Assembly (NCBI GenBank): GCA_910583835.1
Contig: CAJTYM010000007.1
Span: 36,733 to 100,732 of the forward strand
Length of the DNA stretch: 64,000 nucleotides
Direction of reading: 5' to 3'
Source: an uncultured Lachnospiraceae bacterium
Lineage (GTDB): Bacteria; Bacillota; Clostridia; Lachnospirales; Lachnospiraceae
Position numbers and translations under genes: made by a program. The notes beneath the pieces were generated by a model. That model had not been told where the DNA came from. It did no database searches and was given only the letters and a program-made list of their open reading frames with translations. The stretch's first letter is position 1, and each line of letters starts with the position of its first letter. Positions 44,105 through 52,573 of the stretch are shown in pieces.

Positions 44105-44854
44105 TCATTCCTCCTGATATCCTCTTCCGATGCAAAGACTTAAGCAGTAAACTTCTTCCACGCCTGACCGCTTTAACTCTACTGCCGCTTCATTCATCGT
44201 ACTTCCTGTTGTATATATATCATCAATAAGTAATATATGTTCTAATTGTACCTTATTTTCCGTTATTTTAAAAGCCTTTTTCAAATTATTTTTGCGTTCA
44301 GTATCATTTAATTCTTTCTGCGCCTTCGTATCACGCACACGAACCAGCAAATTCCCATACATGGGAATGTCCATCTGCCTGCCGACCTCTCCGGCAATAC
44401 GCTCCGCCTGGTTAAATCCGCGCCGATACTGCCTTCTTCGGAACAACGGAATCGGAACCAACGCGTCTATCCCGCAGCTTCTTATCCAGCTTCCATATAC
44501 ACGTACCAGCTCCCCTGCATAAAACCTTGCATATTCCTGCCGTCCATGGTATTTGAAGCGATAAACAGATTCCTTCACCGCTCCCCGGTAAACCCAGAGC
44601 GCTTTCCCCTGTGCAAAACTATGTCCGTGCTGCGCACAGTCATAACAGTATTCCTGGCGCTCGTCATCCAGGGGCTTGCCACATTTCTTACAGACCGGCT
44701 CCCTGACATACTCCGCCTTCCCGCTGCACGATGCACAGACAAGCTCCGGCGGCAGAAACACCGATGAAAACATGACCTTATCGCAAAATGGGCAGCGCGG
44801 CGGAAACAGCAGATGCCGCATATGTTCCTTATAAAATTCCATGTAGTATTCCAT
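44105..44854 (-). CDS. comF: ComF-family phosphoribosyltransferase-like protein
   Basis: About 249 aa from the ATG at 44854. The open frame reaches a GTG at 44887, but that lies upstream of the predicted transcription start near 44871. A four-cysteine zinc finger at the N-terminus (RCPFCDKVM, CASC, CKKCGKPLDDERQEYCYDC) precedes a PRTase domain with the PRPP loop ILLIDDIYTTGSTMNEA. ComF proteins act in DNA uptake by competent cells and in recombination. The comF-yvyF order is conserved in Firmicutes. Confidence 0.92.
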   Translation of the reverse strand: MEYYMEFYKEHMRHLLFPPRCPFCDKVMFSSVFLPPELVCASCSGKAEYVREPVCKKCGKPLDDERQEYCYDCAQHGHSFAQGKALWVYRGAVKESVYRFKYHGRQEYARFYAGELVRVYGSWIRSCGIDALVPIPLFRRRQYRRGFNQAERIAGEVGRQMDIPMYGNLLVRVRDTKAQKELNDTERKNNLKKAFKITENKVQLEHILLIDDIYTTGSTMNEAAVELKRSGVEEVYCLSLCIGRGYQEE

Positions 44855-44877
44855 AAAATATCTCTTAGGCAGTTTAT

Positions 44878-44906
44878 ATTCTAACACACATGCATAAATG
44901 TTTCCA
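44878..44906 (-). promoter_or_regulatory. Extended -10 promoter before comF
   Basis: On the minus strand, TGGAAA (44901-44906), 17 bp, then TGTTAGAAT (TAGAAT at 44878-44883, with an extended TG). It gives a leader of about 17 nt to the ATG at 44854. Confidence 0.5.
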
Positions 44907-45001
44907 TAAATATTTTTTTAAGATTACGTTAAATTTTAGCAGCACGCGCTGCGCTTTCAAGCTGAAAATTTCCCAGTTCTTTCTAGAAATGTCCCAAAAT
45001 C

Positions 45002-45030
45002 TTGAAATATCCTGCAACATAAGATAAGAT
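45002..45030 (+). promoter_or_regulatory. Sigma-A type promoter of the sensor kinase operon
   Basis: TTGAAA (45002-45007), 17 bp, TAAGAT (45025-45030). The GGGAGG ribosome site follows at 45056-45061. It is divergent from the comF promoter in a 215-bp gap that also has an AGCAGCACGCGCTGCGCT inverted repeat near 44939-44956, possibly an operator. Confidence 0.6.
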
Positions 45031-45069
45031 ATTACCATATATCGTTCCAAAATATGGGAGGTAATGAAA

Positions 45070-47649
45070 ATGATAATGGCACAGGCAATACCCGGCAATG
45101 GGCAGCTGCTTCTCCACGAAGAGTATATCAGGCCCTTTTTCAGGCAGTATGGCGCAGAACTGATCATTATATCATCTGCCCTGCTCCTCAGCATTCTTTG
45201 CATCGCGTTAAGCGTCTCGCTGCGGCTGCGTTACCATAAGCTCATTTCTTTGGAATACTTAGGCTGGGGCATATTGGCTGCCACTGTATGGAATATCGCT
45301 GTCTCTCCCTTTTCCAGGATATTCTGCCAAAACAATGACGCCCTTGACAGCTTTGCCCGATGCCTCTTTATGCTGTTACCGCTGCCTTTCCTCTTTTATA
45401 TGGATTTGGTGCAGCAAAAACGCTACCACAAGGCCTACCGATTTATGGGCTTTCTCGTGCTTGCCAACTTTACAGCTTGCTCTTTGCTGAAGCTGATGGG
45501 GTTTTTCAGTTTTTCCGCAACTTTGCCATGCACAGCTGCTGTCACAGCCCTTTTTGCCCTACTGATTGCCATGACGGAACTTTTGGATATGCGCAACGGA
45601 CATATCAGGGAGTATCCTGCCTTAGCTATAGGCAGCATAATTATTTTGATTGCTTCTTTTTTAAGGATTGCTTTCTCCCTAACCGGAACAGATACGTTCA
45701 AGCATGCCCTCCTTCCATTCGGTTTGATTCTGCTGCTCTTCCTTGCTATGGCAAATACGGCGCATGGGATATTGGAATTGGAACGGTCACGGCAGGAAGC
45801 CCAGCTTGCCAGTGTGGCAAAAGGCAAATTCCTTGCCAACATGTCCCATGAAATCCGTACCCCAATCAACGCAGTCCTCGGCATGAATGCCATGATTCTG
45901 CGGGAAAGCACGGAACCCCCAATCCGCGAATACGCGCTGGATATCCAAAGCGCCGGACAAAGCCTGCTGTCACTGATTAATGACATCCTTGATTTATCCA
46001 AAGCGGAATCCGGAAAGCTGGAAATCCTGCCGGAAGAATATGATTTCGGCGCCCTGATCCACGATGTGATGAATATGGTTTCCACAAAAGCAGCAGACAA
46101 AGGGCTGGATATCCGGCTGTCAGTTGACGAGACGATTCCCGCCCGCCTCTGGGGCGATGACGTGAGGATTCGCCAGATTTTGGTAAACCTGATGAACAAT
46201 GCTGTAAAATATACGGAAGAAGGAAGCGTAACTTTGTCAGTATCAGGGACAGTAAACGATGATACCGCTATCTTAAGCTTCCGTGTCAAAGATACCGGCA
46301 TCGGCATCAAACAGGAAGACATCGCCAAGCTTTTCGCAGAATTTGAACGAATTGAAGAAGAACGCAACCGGAACATAGAAGGAACCGGACTTGGCATGAG
46401 CATCACCACACAGCTTTTAGAATTAATGGAAAGCAAATTAGAAGTGGAAAGCGTCTATGGCAAAGGCTCTGTCTTTTCTTTTTCCCTGCAGCAACGGATT
46501 GTAGGGCACGAGCCCGTGGGCAATCTGGATGAGCGGATTGCCCGGCAGGCAAAAGAATACTCCTATCAAGTATCATTTACCGCTCCCGAGGCCCTTATTC
46601 TGGTAGTAGATGACAACGCCCTTAACCGCCGCGTCTTTAAAAATCTGCTGAAAGCCACGAAAGTAATGGTGGAAGAAGCGGCAGGAGGAATGGAATGCCT
46701 GGAAATGACCTGCCAAAAACATTACGACATGATTTTCCTGGATCATATGATGCCTGATTTGGATGGCATTGAAACATTGCACCGCATGAAAGCACAGGCA
46801 GACGGCCCCTGCCAGAATACACCGGTGATAGCATTGACGGCAAATGCGCTGGCGGGCGCAAAAGAGGGATACCTCAAGGAAGGATTTTACGATTTCCTCT
46901 CCAAGCCAATCATACCTGACAAACTGGAAAAAATGCTGGCAGAAATTCTTCCGCCGGAAAAAGTCCTTTGCAGCAGTCCCGTCCAGGTCCCAGAAGCAGA
47001 GACAGACGCTCCCTCCCCCCAAGAACTGCCGAATATCGACGGCATTGACTGGGAATATGCTTTGCGCTACGTCAACGACCGCAGCATGCTGGCTGCAACG
47101 GTCACAGACTTTTACCAGACCATGCCCACGGAAGCTGAACAGCTGGCACTGCTGGCAGAAACCCTGGAAGCATACAGCCCAATGGAAGACAATTATTCCG
47201 AGGCTCTCAGGCAATACGAAGTAAAGGTACATTCCATGAAAAGCGCAGCCGGCATGGTGGGCGCCGTCCCGCTGTCAGGCGTTGCCAGGCTCTTAGAATA
47301 CGCTGCGCGGGACGGCAAAGCCGATACTGTAGAGCGGATTACGCCTGCTTTCCTGGAAGAATGGATGGCGCTTCACGAACGGCTACGCTTCTCAACCGAA
47401 AAGCCGGAAACAGAAAAGGCCGAAGCTGACCCCGCAGAGATTCTGGAACTGCTGTCTGCGCTCGGCAATGCCATGGCAGATATGGATATCGATGCATCCG
47501 ATGTAATTGCCGCACAGCTCCATGCTTACCGTTATTCCAAGCAGATTTCACCCCTGATGGAAAAACTGTTTTTGGCCGTTACTAACCTGGACAATGAACA
47601 GGCGGAGCATTACATAAACGAAATACAACATATAACAACGCAAGGATAA
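45070..47649 (+). CDS. 7-TM hybrid sensor histidine kinase with receiver and HPt domains
   Basis: 859 aa. The frame starts at ATG 45064, but GGGAGG ends only 2 bases before it, so the ATG at 45070 (8-base spacing) is preferred. Seven hydrophobic helices (about 31-230) form the sensor. HisKA follows (MSHEIRTPINAVLGM, phospho-His about 262), then HATPase with LMNNAVKYTEEG, DTGIGI and GTGLGMSI. A receiver has LVVDDNALN, FLDHMMPDLDG and LSKP, and a C-terminal HPt-like helix bundle has the His in VHSMKSAAGMVG. This is a complete phosphorelay on one chain. The ligand is unknown. Confidence 0.93.
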   Translation: MIMAQAIPGNGQLLLHEEYIRPFFRQYGAELIIISSALLLSILCIALSVSLRLRYHKLISLEYLGWGILAATVWNIAVSPFSRIFCQNNDALDSFARCLFMLLPLPFLFYMDLVQQKRYHKAYRFMGFLVLANFTACSLLKLMGFFSFSATLPCTAAVTALFALLIAMTELLDMRNGHIREYPALAIGSIIILIASFLRIAFSLTGTDTFKHALLPFGLILLLFLAMANTAHGILELERSRQEAQLASVAKGKFLANMSHEIRTPINAVLGMNAMILRESTEPPIREYALDIQSAGQSLLSLINDILDLSKAESGKLEILPEEYDFGALIHDVMNMVSTKAADKGLDIRLSVDETIPARLWGDDVRIRQILVNLMNNAVKYTEEGSVTLSVSGTVNDDTAILSFRVKDTGIGIKQEDIAKLFAEFERIEEERNRNIEGTGLGMSITTQLLELMESKLEVESVYGKGSVFSFSLQQRIVGHEPVGNLDERIARQAKEYSYQVSFTAPEALILVVDDNALNRRVFKNLLKATKVMVEEAAGGMECLEMTCQKHYDMIFLDHMMPDLDGIETLHRMKAQADGPCQNTPVIALTANALAGAKEGYLKEGFYDFLSKPIIPDKLEKMLAEILPPEKVLCSSPVQVPEAETDAPSPQELPNIDGIDWEYALRYVNDRSMLAATVTDFYQTMPTEAEQLALLAETLEAYSPMEDNYSEALRQYEVKVHSMKSAAGMVGAVPLSGVARLLEYAARDGKADTVERITPAFLEEWMALHERLRFSTEKPETEKAEADPAEILELLSALGNAMADMDIDASDVIAAQLHAYRYSKQISPLMEKLFLAVTNLDNEQAEHYINEIQHITTQG

Positions 47650-47677
47650 ACAGCAATCCTGCAGAAGAGAGGTAAAT

Positions 47678-48097
47678 ATGATAGATTTTAATTACAAAAA
47701 AACAGAAAAGAAAAAAATCATGATCGTGGATGATACCGCCATCATGGTGCGAAACATCAAAAACATCCTGGGAGACAAATATACCGTCTTCTATGCCACT
47801 TCCGGGGAACAGGCTTTGCACATAATCCCGGAAAAAGAACCCGACTTAATCCTCTTAGACTACAAAATGCCAGGAATGGACGGAAAACAGGTTTACGAAG
47901 AAATGCTTAAAGATGAAGACATGAAAGATATCCCGGTGATTTTCCTCACCAGCACTGCCGATGAAAAAACCATCCTTTCTATCTTGGCAACCAAACCGGC
48001 CGGCTATATCCTGAAACCCGCCAACCAGGCAAATCTCCTGGAAAAAATCAGCGCATGCCTGGAAAATGCCGAGAAGGCAAAAAAAGATAACCCATAA
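47678..48097 (+). CDS. Stand-alone response regulator (CheY-like receiver)
   Basis: 139 aa. A single receiver: acidic pocket in KIMIVDDTAIM, phospho-Asp in LILLDYKMPGMDG, Thr/Ser in VIFLTST and Lys-Pro in YILKPA. No DNA-binding or enzymatic output domain follows. It is preceded by AGAGAGG and sits 28 bp after the kinase gene, so it should be the kinase's partner or sink and work by protein contact, like CheY or Spo0F. Two hairpins close the operon. Confidence 0.92.
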   Translation: MIDFNYKKTEKKKIMIVDDTAIMVRNIKNILGDKYTVFYATSGEQALHIIPEKEPDLILLDYKMPGMDGKQVYEEMLKDEDMKDIPVIFLTSTADEKTILSILATKPAGYILKPANQANLLEKISACLENAEKAKKDNP

Positions 48098-48098
48098 T

Positions 48099-48139
48099 GC
48101 TTTAGGGAAACACTGATTAAATCAGTGCTTCCCTAAAGC
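48099..48139 (+). terminator. Strong hairpin after the response regulator
   Basis: GCTTTAGGGAA pairs with TTCCCTAAAGC around an inner CACTGATT/AATCAGTG stem, 41 nt overall. It begins one base after the response regulator stop codon. The U-tract is short, but the stem is very stable. Confidence 0.7.
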
Positions 48140-48149
48140 AACACTACAG

Positions 48150-48193
48150 AAAACAGGGGACTCCGCGATACGTTGCGCCGGAACCCCTGTTTT
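48150..48193. terminator. Bidirectional terminator between converging operons
   Basis: AAAACAGGGG (48150-48159) pairs with CCCCTGTTTT (48184-48193), giving A-tract and T-tract flanks on both strands. It can end the plus-strand two-component operon and the minus-strand recD2 transcript. Confidence 0.7.
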
Positions 48194-48194
48194 G

Positions 48195-48253
48195 TATTTC
48201 AGGCAGCCTTTCAGCACATACCTGTGCCTTCTATTTCAGGCAGTCTTTCAGCC
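48195..48253. repeat. Duplicated end of recD2
   Basis: TATTTCAGGCAGCCTTTCAG at 48195 recurs at 48232 with one base changed (37-bp period). The 48232 copy is the coding end of recD2 including its stop codon; the other is a downstream duplicate. Confidence 0.7.
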
Positions 48254-50426
48254 CGGTATAGCGTTTCTGTTCACTGACATTGCCAATCATTCCCTGAAAC
48301 GTCCGCTCGCTGCCCACCAGCGTCACACACCTCTTTGCCCGGGTGACCGCTGTGTAGAGAAGGTTGCGGTTCATCAGCATCCTCGGCCCCGTCAGCAGCG
48401 GAATTACCACCGCCGGATATTCGCTCCCCTGGGATTTGTGGATGGTGATTGCATAGGCCAATTCCAGTTCATCCAGCTGTTTAAAGGCATAATCCACCAG
48501 CCTGCCCTCTTCAAATTCCACGGTCACAATCTCCTGGTAATCGTCTATGCTGCGGATTTTTCCCATATCGCCGTTGAACACGCCCATGCCCTTGTCAATT
48601 GCCAGTCCATAACGGCTGCGGATTTCCCACTCCAGCTGGTAATTATTTTTGACCTGCATGACCTTGTCCCCCTCGCGGAATACCATATCGCCATGCTCTT
48701 TTTCTTTCTTGCCCCCATCCGGCGGATTGAGGTACCTCTGCAGAATATTATTCAGCCGCTCCACGCCCAAAAGCCCTTTGCGCATTGGCGTCAGCACCTG
48801 GATGTCAAATGGTTCCGCTTCTACAAATTTCGGCAGCTTCTGCTGGATCAGCTGAATGACTACGCTGATTATCACATTGGCGTCATACCGCTTGAGGAAA
48901 AAGAAATCCATGCTCTTATTGTCCAGCGCCACTTCCTCCCCGCGGTTAATCTTATGGGCATTGACAACGATATCGCTCTGCGCCGCCTGCCGGAATATCT
49001 TGGTCAGGCGGACGACATGAAAACGTTCTGAGTCAATGATGTCCCGCAGCACGCTCCCCGGTCCCACGCTGGGCAGCTGGTTGACATCGCCCACCAGCAC
49101 CAGGCGCGTCCCTTCCACTACCGCTTTCAGCAGGGAATGCATCAGGGAAATATCCACCATGGACATCTCATCCACGATAATGACGTCCGCCTCCAGGGGA
49201 TTCTGCTCATTGCGCTCAAATCCTGCCTCGCCCTCCATGCCGCCGTTCAGTTCCAGCATCCGGTGAATCGTCTTTGCCTCAAATCCCGTGGTCTCGCTCA
49301 TGCGCTTTGCTGCGCGCCCGGTGGGCGCTGCCAGAAAAATGTCCATCCCCTCCATCTCAAAATAGCGGATAATCGTATTGATGGTGGTTGTCTTTCCGGT
49401 TCCCGGACCGCCGGTAATTACCACCGTGCCATTGCAGACCGCCTCGATAACCGCCTGCGCCTGCAGTTCGTCCAACTCCATGCCCGTGCTCTTCTCAATC
49501 GCACGGATACGGCTTTTAATCTCAATCTCCGGCACATCATAGGACAGGTCCAGCCGGCTCAGCATAGAGGCCGTATTCAGTTCCATATAATAATATCTTG
49601 CAGCGTAGAGAAACCTTGTGCCCTCCATCTCCTTAATCATCACTTTCTTCTCTATGGCAAGATCCATATAATACTTCTCTATGTGCTCCGCAGCAAGCCC
49701 CAGGAGTTCACCCGCCCTCTGGGTCAGGACTTGCTCAGGCAGACAGGTATGCCCTTCTGTGGCTGCCTGAACCAGCGTATATTGGATTCCGCTGCGCACC
49801 CGGAAATCCGAATCGGTATGAATGCCGATCCGAGCTGCAATCTCGTCTGCAATGCGAAAACCCACACCCTGGATATCATCTGCCAGGCGGTATGGGTTCT
49901 CCTTTAATATGGTATAAAGTTCCTGTCCGTATGTCTGATAAATCTTTACGGAAAGCGTCTGGGAAATGCCGTACTGCTGCAGGAATATCATTGCCTGCCG
50001 CAGCTCGCGTTTCCCTTCCACCTGCTCTGCTATCTCCATCGCCTTGCGCTCGCTAATCCCTTTGACTTCTGCGAGCCGCTCAGGCTCTTCTTCAATAATA
50101 CGGAACGTATCTTCTTTAAACTTGCGGACAATCCTTGCAGCCAATGCCGCGCCGATTCCCTTGATGGCGCCGGAGCCGAGATAACGCTCTATCGACAAGA
50201 TATCCTCCGGCGACTTGACCTGAAAGGACTGCATCTTAAATTGCCTGCCATAGGAGGGATGTTCCGTGTATTCCCCCGCCAGTTCCAGCGTCTCGCCTTC
50301 CCCAACGCCATGAAAAATGCCCACGCAGGTAACCTCTTCCTCTCCGCTCACAAGATTCAGTACCGTATAACCGTTATCGCTGTTCTGGAATACGATATGC
50401 TCAACATATCCGCTCAATGTCTCCAC
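48231..50426 (-). CDS. recD2: RecD2-type 5'-3' DNA helicase
   Basis: 731 aa. The N-terminal region (METLSGYVEHIVFQNSDNGYTVL) and helix-hairpin-helix segments (GIGAALAARIVRKF) mark the RecD2 subfamily rather than the RecBCD subunit. SF1B motifs: Walker A VITGGPGTGKTTT, Walker B IIVDEMSMVD, motif III LVGDVNQLPSVGPG, and the C-terminal AITIHKSQGSEYPAVV. It acts in repair and replication-fork maintenance. It is preceded by the rod-protein gene with a 4-bp gap. Confidence 0.95.
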   Translation of the reverse strand: METLSGYVEHIVFQNSDNGYTVLNLVSGEEEVTCVGIFHGVGEGETLELAGEYTEHPSYGRQFKMQSFQVKSPEDILSIERYLGSGAIKGIGAALAARIVRKFKEDTFRIIEEEPERLAEVKGISERKAMEIAEQVEGKRELRQAMIFLQQYGISQTLSVKIYQTYGQELYTILKENPYRLADDIQGVGFRIADEIAARIGIHTDSDFRVRSGIQYTLVQAATEGHTCLPEQVLTQRAGELLGLAAEHIEKYYMDLAIEKKVMIKEMEGTRFLYAARYYYMELNTASMLSRLDLSYDVPEIEIKSRIRAIEKSTGMELDELQAQAVIEAVCNGTVVITGGPGTGKTTTINTIIRYFEMEGMDIFLAAPTGRAAKRMSETTGFEAKTIHRMLELNGGMEGEAGFERNEQNPLEADVIIVDEMSMVDISLMHSLLKAVVEGTRLVLVGDVNQLPSVGPGSVLRDIIDSERFHVVRLTKIFRQAAQSDIVVNAHKINRGEEVALDNKSMDFFFLKRYDANVIISVVIQLIQQKLPKFVEAEPFDIQVLTPMRKGLLGVERLNNILQRYLNPPDGGKKEKEHGDMVFREGDKVMQVKNNYQLEWEIRSRYGLAIDKGMGVFNGDMGKIRSIDDYQEIVTVEFEEGRLVDYAFKQLDELELAYAITIHKSQGSEYPAVVIPLLTGPRMLMNRNLLYTAVTRAKRCVTLVGSERTFQGMIGNVSEQKRYTGLKDCLK

Positions 50427-50430
50427 GTCT

Positions 50431-50784
50431 CTATTCCAGTCCGTAATTGCGCTTCATCTGCTCATAAAGCATCTGCGCAATCCCCAGCCCATCGCCGTTT
50501 GCCGACTGATCTGCAAAACTCTGGACCATCTGCTCCTTATAATAGTCCTGTATCTGCCGGGTGTAGGAGGAAACCTCCTCAGACTCAGGAATCATCTTCT
50601 GCATCGCCTTAAACATCTGCTCCGTAAAGTATGCTTCAAAATCTTTACATACATCCATCAGTTCATCTTCCGTAGCTTTGGACAGATCGGAGTTTAATGT
50701 CTCCTCCAGCTTACTGGTGGTATTATCGGTCATTGTACTGTTGGTATTATATAAAGCATTCAATCCATCAATTGTAAGACTCAT
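50431..50784 (-). CDS. flgJ: FlgJ-like rod-binding protein (no muramidase domain)
   Basis: 117 aa. It matches the N-terminal rod-binding domain only: KDFEAYFTEQMFKAMQKMIP followed by YYKEQMVQSFADQSANGDGLGIAQMLYEQM, the conserved DGLGIA core. Proteobacterial FlgJ has an extra glucosaminidase domain; Firmicutes often have this short form. It helps assemble the flagellar rod. It is 22 bp downstream of flgG. Confidence 0.85.
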   Translation of the reverse strand: MSLTIDGLNALYNTNSTMTDNTTSKLEETLNSDLSKATEDELMDVCKDFEAYFTEQMFKAMQKMIPESEEVSSYTRQIQDYYKEQMVQSFADQSANGDGLGIAQMLYEQMKRNYGLE

Positions 50785-50806
50785 AATATTTCCCTCTCTC
50801 CGTCAA

Positions 50807-51625
50807 TTATCGTTTGAGCTGGTTCGCCTGACCCAGCATATCGTCTGAAGTCTGGATTGCTTTGGAATTCATCTCGTATGCCCTCTGCGCCACAATCAGG
50901 TTGACCATCTCGTCCGCCACCTGCACATTGGAGCCTTCCAGATAACCCTGACGTATGGAGCTTAACGTAAGTCCCTGAGTCGTAGCTTCATTTAAAGGCT
51001 GCCCGGAAGCATCCGTAACGCCCAGAAGGCTGTTTGTCAACTTGTCGAGACCCGCCGGATTATTGAACTGGTACAGGCCAATCGACTGGTTGAGGGCAAT
51101 ATAGTTATTCTGGGCATCTTTATAGCCAAATGCCCCATCCTGGTCAACAACCATCTTGCTGGCGTTCACGCCGCCCGGAATCTCAATCGGGTTGCCATTC
51201 GTATCAAGGACCGGGTAGCCATTGGAAGTTACCAGCGTAAGATTCCCATTGTTGCCCACGCTCAGCTTAAAATCACCATTTCTCGTATAATATGTATTGC
51301 CGTCCGCACCTCTTACCGCAAAGAACCCATCGCCGTCAATCGCCATCGCCGTATAGCTCTCGCTGTCTAAGTGCGCTCCCTGTACAAAATTGGAGGTAAT
51401 GGATGCCACCCTGGTTCCCAGGCCTACCTGTGCGGATATCGGCTTCTGCTCCCCATTCGCTGTGGTAGTCCTTGTCTGTAACGTTTGGTACAGCAGAGAT
51501 TTAAACTCCGCTTTCTCTGTCTTATAGCCAGTGGTGTTGACATTTGCCAGGTTATTTGCAATCGTATCTACCGCTGTCTGCTGTGAAATCATGCCGGACG
51601 CTGCCGACCACAAAGATCTCATCAT
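50807..51625 (-). CDS. flgG: Flagellar distal rod protein FlgG
   Basis: 272 aa. N-terminal MMRSLWSAASGMISQQTAVDTIANNLANVNTTGYKT is the bb-rod family signature; the central segment has MAIDGDGFFAVRG and DGAFGYKDAQNNY; the C-terminus has EGSNVQVADEMVNLIVAQRAYEMNSKAIQTSDDML, the coiled-coil rod end. It forms the distal flagellar rod. AAGGAG lies ten bases before the start. A hairpin separates it from flgF. Confidence 0.93.
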   Translation of the reverse strand: MMRSLWSAASGMISQQTAVDTIANNLANVNTTGYKTEKAEFKSLLYQTLQTRTTTANGEQKPISAQVGLGTRVASITSNFVQGAHLDSESYTAMAIDGDGFFAVRGADGNTYYTRNGDFKLSVGNNGNLTLVTSNGYPVLDTNGNPIEIPGGVNASKMVVDQDGAFGYKDAQNNYIALNQSIGLYQFNNPAGLDKLTNSLLGVTDASGQPLNEATTQGLTLSSIRQGYLEGSNVQVADEMVNLIVAQRAYEMNSKAIQTSDDMLGQANQLKR

Positions 51626-51652
51626 TTAAAAACAACTCCTTTCTGATAATTT

Positions 51653-51688
51653 GGAAGGCATTTCATAAATGCTTCGCATTTGCCTTCC
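51653..51688 (-). terminator. Intercistronic hairpin between flgF and flgG
   Basis: GGAAGGCA (51653-51660) pairs with TGCCTTCC (51681-51688) around AAATGC/GCATTT. It follows the flgF stop by 2 bp and has no T-tract on the coding strand, so it is more likely an mRNA-processing or stability hairpin than a full terminator. Confidence 0.5.
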
Positions 51689-51690
51689 TC

Positions 51691-52488
51691 CTATGCCTTG
51701 CCCATTACTACGGCTTTCTCAAGTGTACTGTCTATCGTCTGTATAATCTTCTGGTTGCTCTCATATGCCCGGGAAATGTTAATCATCTCCACCATCTCGG
51801 AGACAACATTCACGTTGGACATCTCCAACGTGCCCTGCTCTACCCTCGCGGTGGAATTCTGCACCTGCCCGCCCTCCACGAGGTCATACATATTCTCGCC
51901 ATATTTGGCTAAGAAATTATAATCCGCAAAATCAACAACGCCAATCTGCCCTACCTGCTGATTGTTCTGATAAAGATTGCCATTATCGTCCACAACCAAC
52001 TGTATGTTGGGATCTACCCTTATGTAACCAGCCTGCCCCGGATTGCCTGCCTGGGCCGCCGCCTGGTTCAATACATAATCTCCGTCCTTAGTCACCAGAT
52101 ACCCCTCGCGGGTCACAGTGAAAGCGCCGTCTCTGGTATATTTGACGGAAGTCTCTCCCGCCTTATTCGTATAAGAAATAGCAAAGAATCCATCTCCGTC
52201 AATCGCCATATCGTAAATATTATCCGTCACACGGAAAGAACCCTGTCCGTAATCCGTATAACATTCGCCAATCTTAACCCCAAGGGAGACATCCCCAATG
52301 CCCCTCGGCAGATTATAGGATGAAGTGTCCTTAATCTTAATTGCCAGCATCTCGTCAAAGGCCTGTGCGGTAGCGCCTTCTTTCTTAAATCCGTTAGTTG
52401 CTGAATTGGCAAGATTGTTGGTGAGTACGTCCATGCGGTTCTGCTGATTAATCATACCGGTATAAGCCGTATATAATCCTTTTACCAT
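51691..52488 (-). CDS. flgF: Flagellar proximal rod protein, FlgF-like
   Basis: 265 aa. It begins MVKGLYTAYTGMINQQNRMDVLTNNLANSATNGFKK, with MAIDGDGFFAIS in the centre and QGTLEMSNVNVVSEMVEMINISRAYESNQKIIQ at the end, the bb-rod architecture. In Bacillus the mbl-flhO-flhP order corresponds to this mreB/mbl-flgF-flgG order. It probably forms part of the proximal rod. Confidence 0.92.
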   Translation of the reverse strand: MVKGLYTAYTGMINQQNRMDVLTNNLANSATNGFKKEGATAQAFDEMLAIKIKDTSSYNLPRGIGDVSLGVKIGECYTDYGQGSFRVTDNIYDMAIDGDGFFAISYTNKAGETSVKYTRDGAFTVTREGYLVTKDGDYVLNQAAAQAGNPGQAGYIRVDPNIQLVVDDNGNLYQNNQQVGQIGVVDFADYNFLAKYGENMYDLVEGGQVQNSTARVEQGTLEMSNVNVVSEMVEMINISRAYESNQKIIQTIDSTLEKAVVMGKA

Positions 52489-52573
52489 AATCTCTGCTCC
52501 TTTGTCTGCTGATTATCTGTTACTCTATCCTGTCCCTGACTGTCTGCGCGCCACGCCGTGTACGCGCCAAAGA

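Noticed and set aside
45435..46436. Minus-strand open frame of 333 codons
   Set aside because: Antisense to the histidine kinase, whose domains are complete; Ser/Arg-rich composition typical of a shadow frame.
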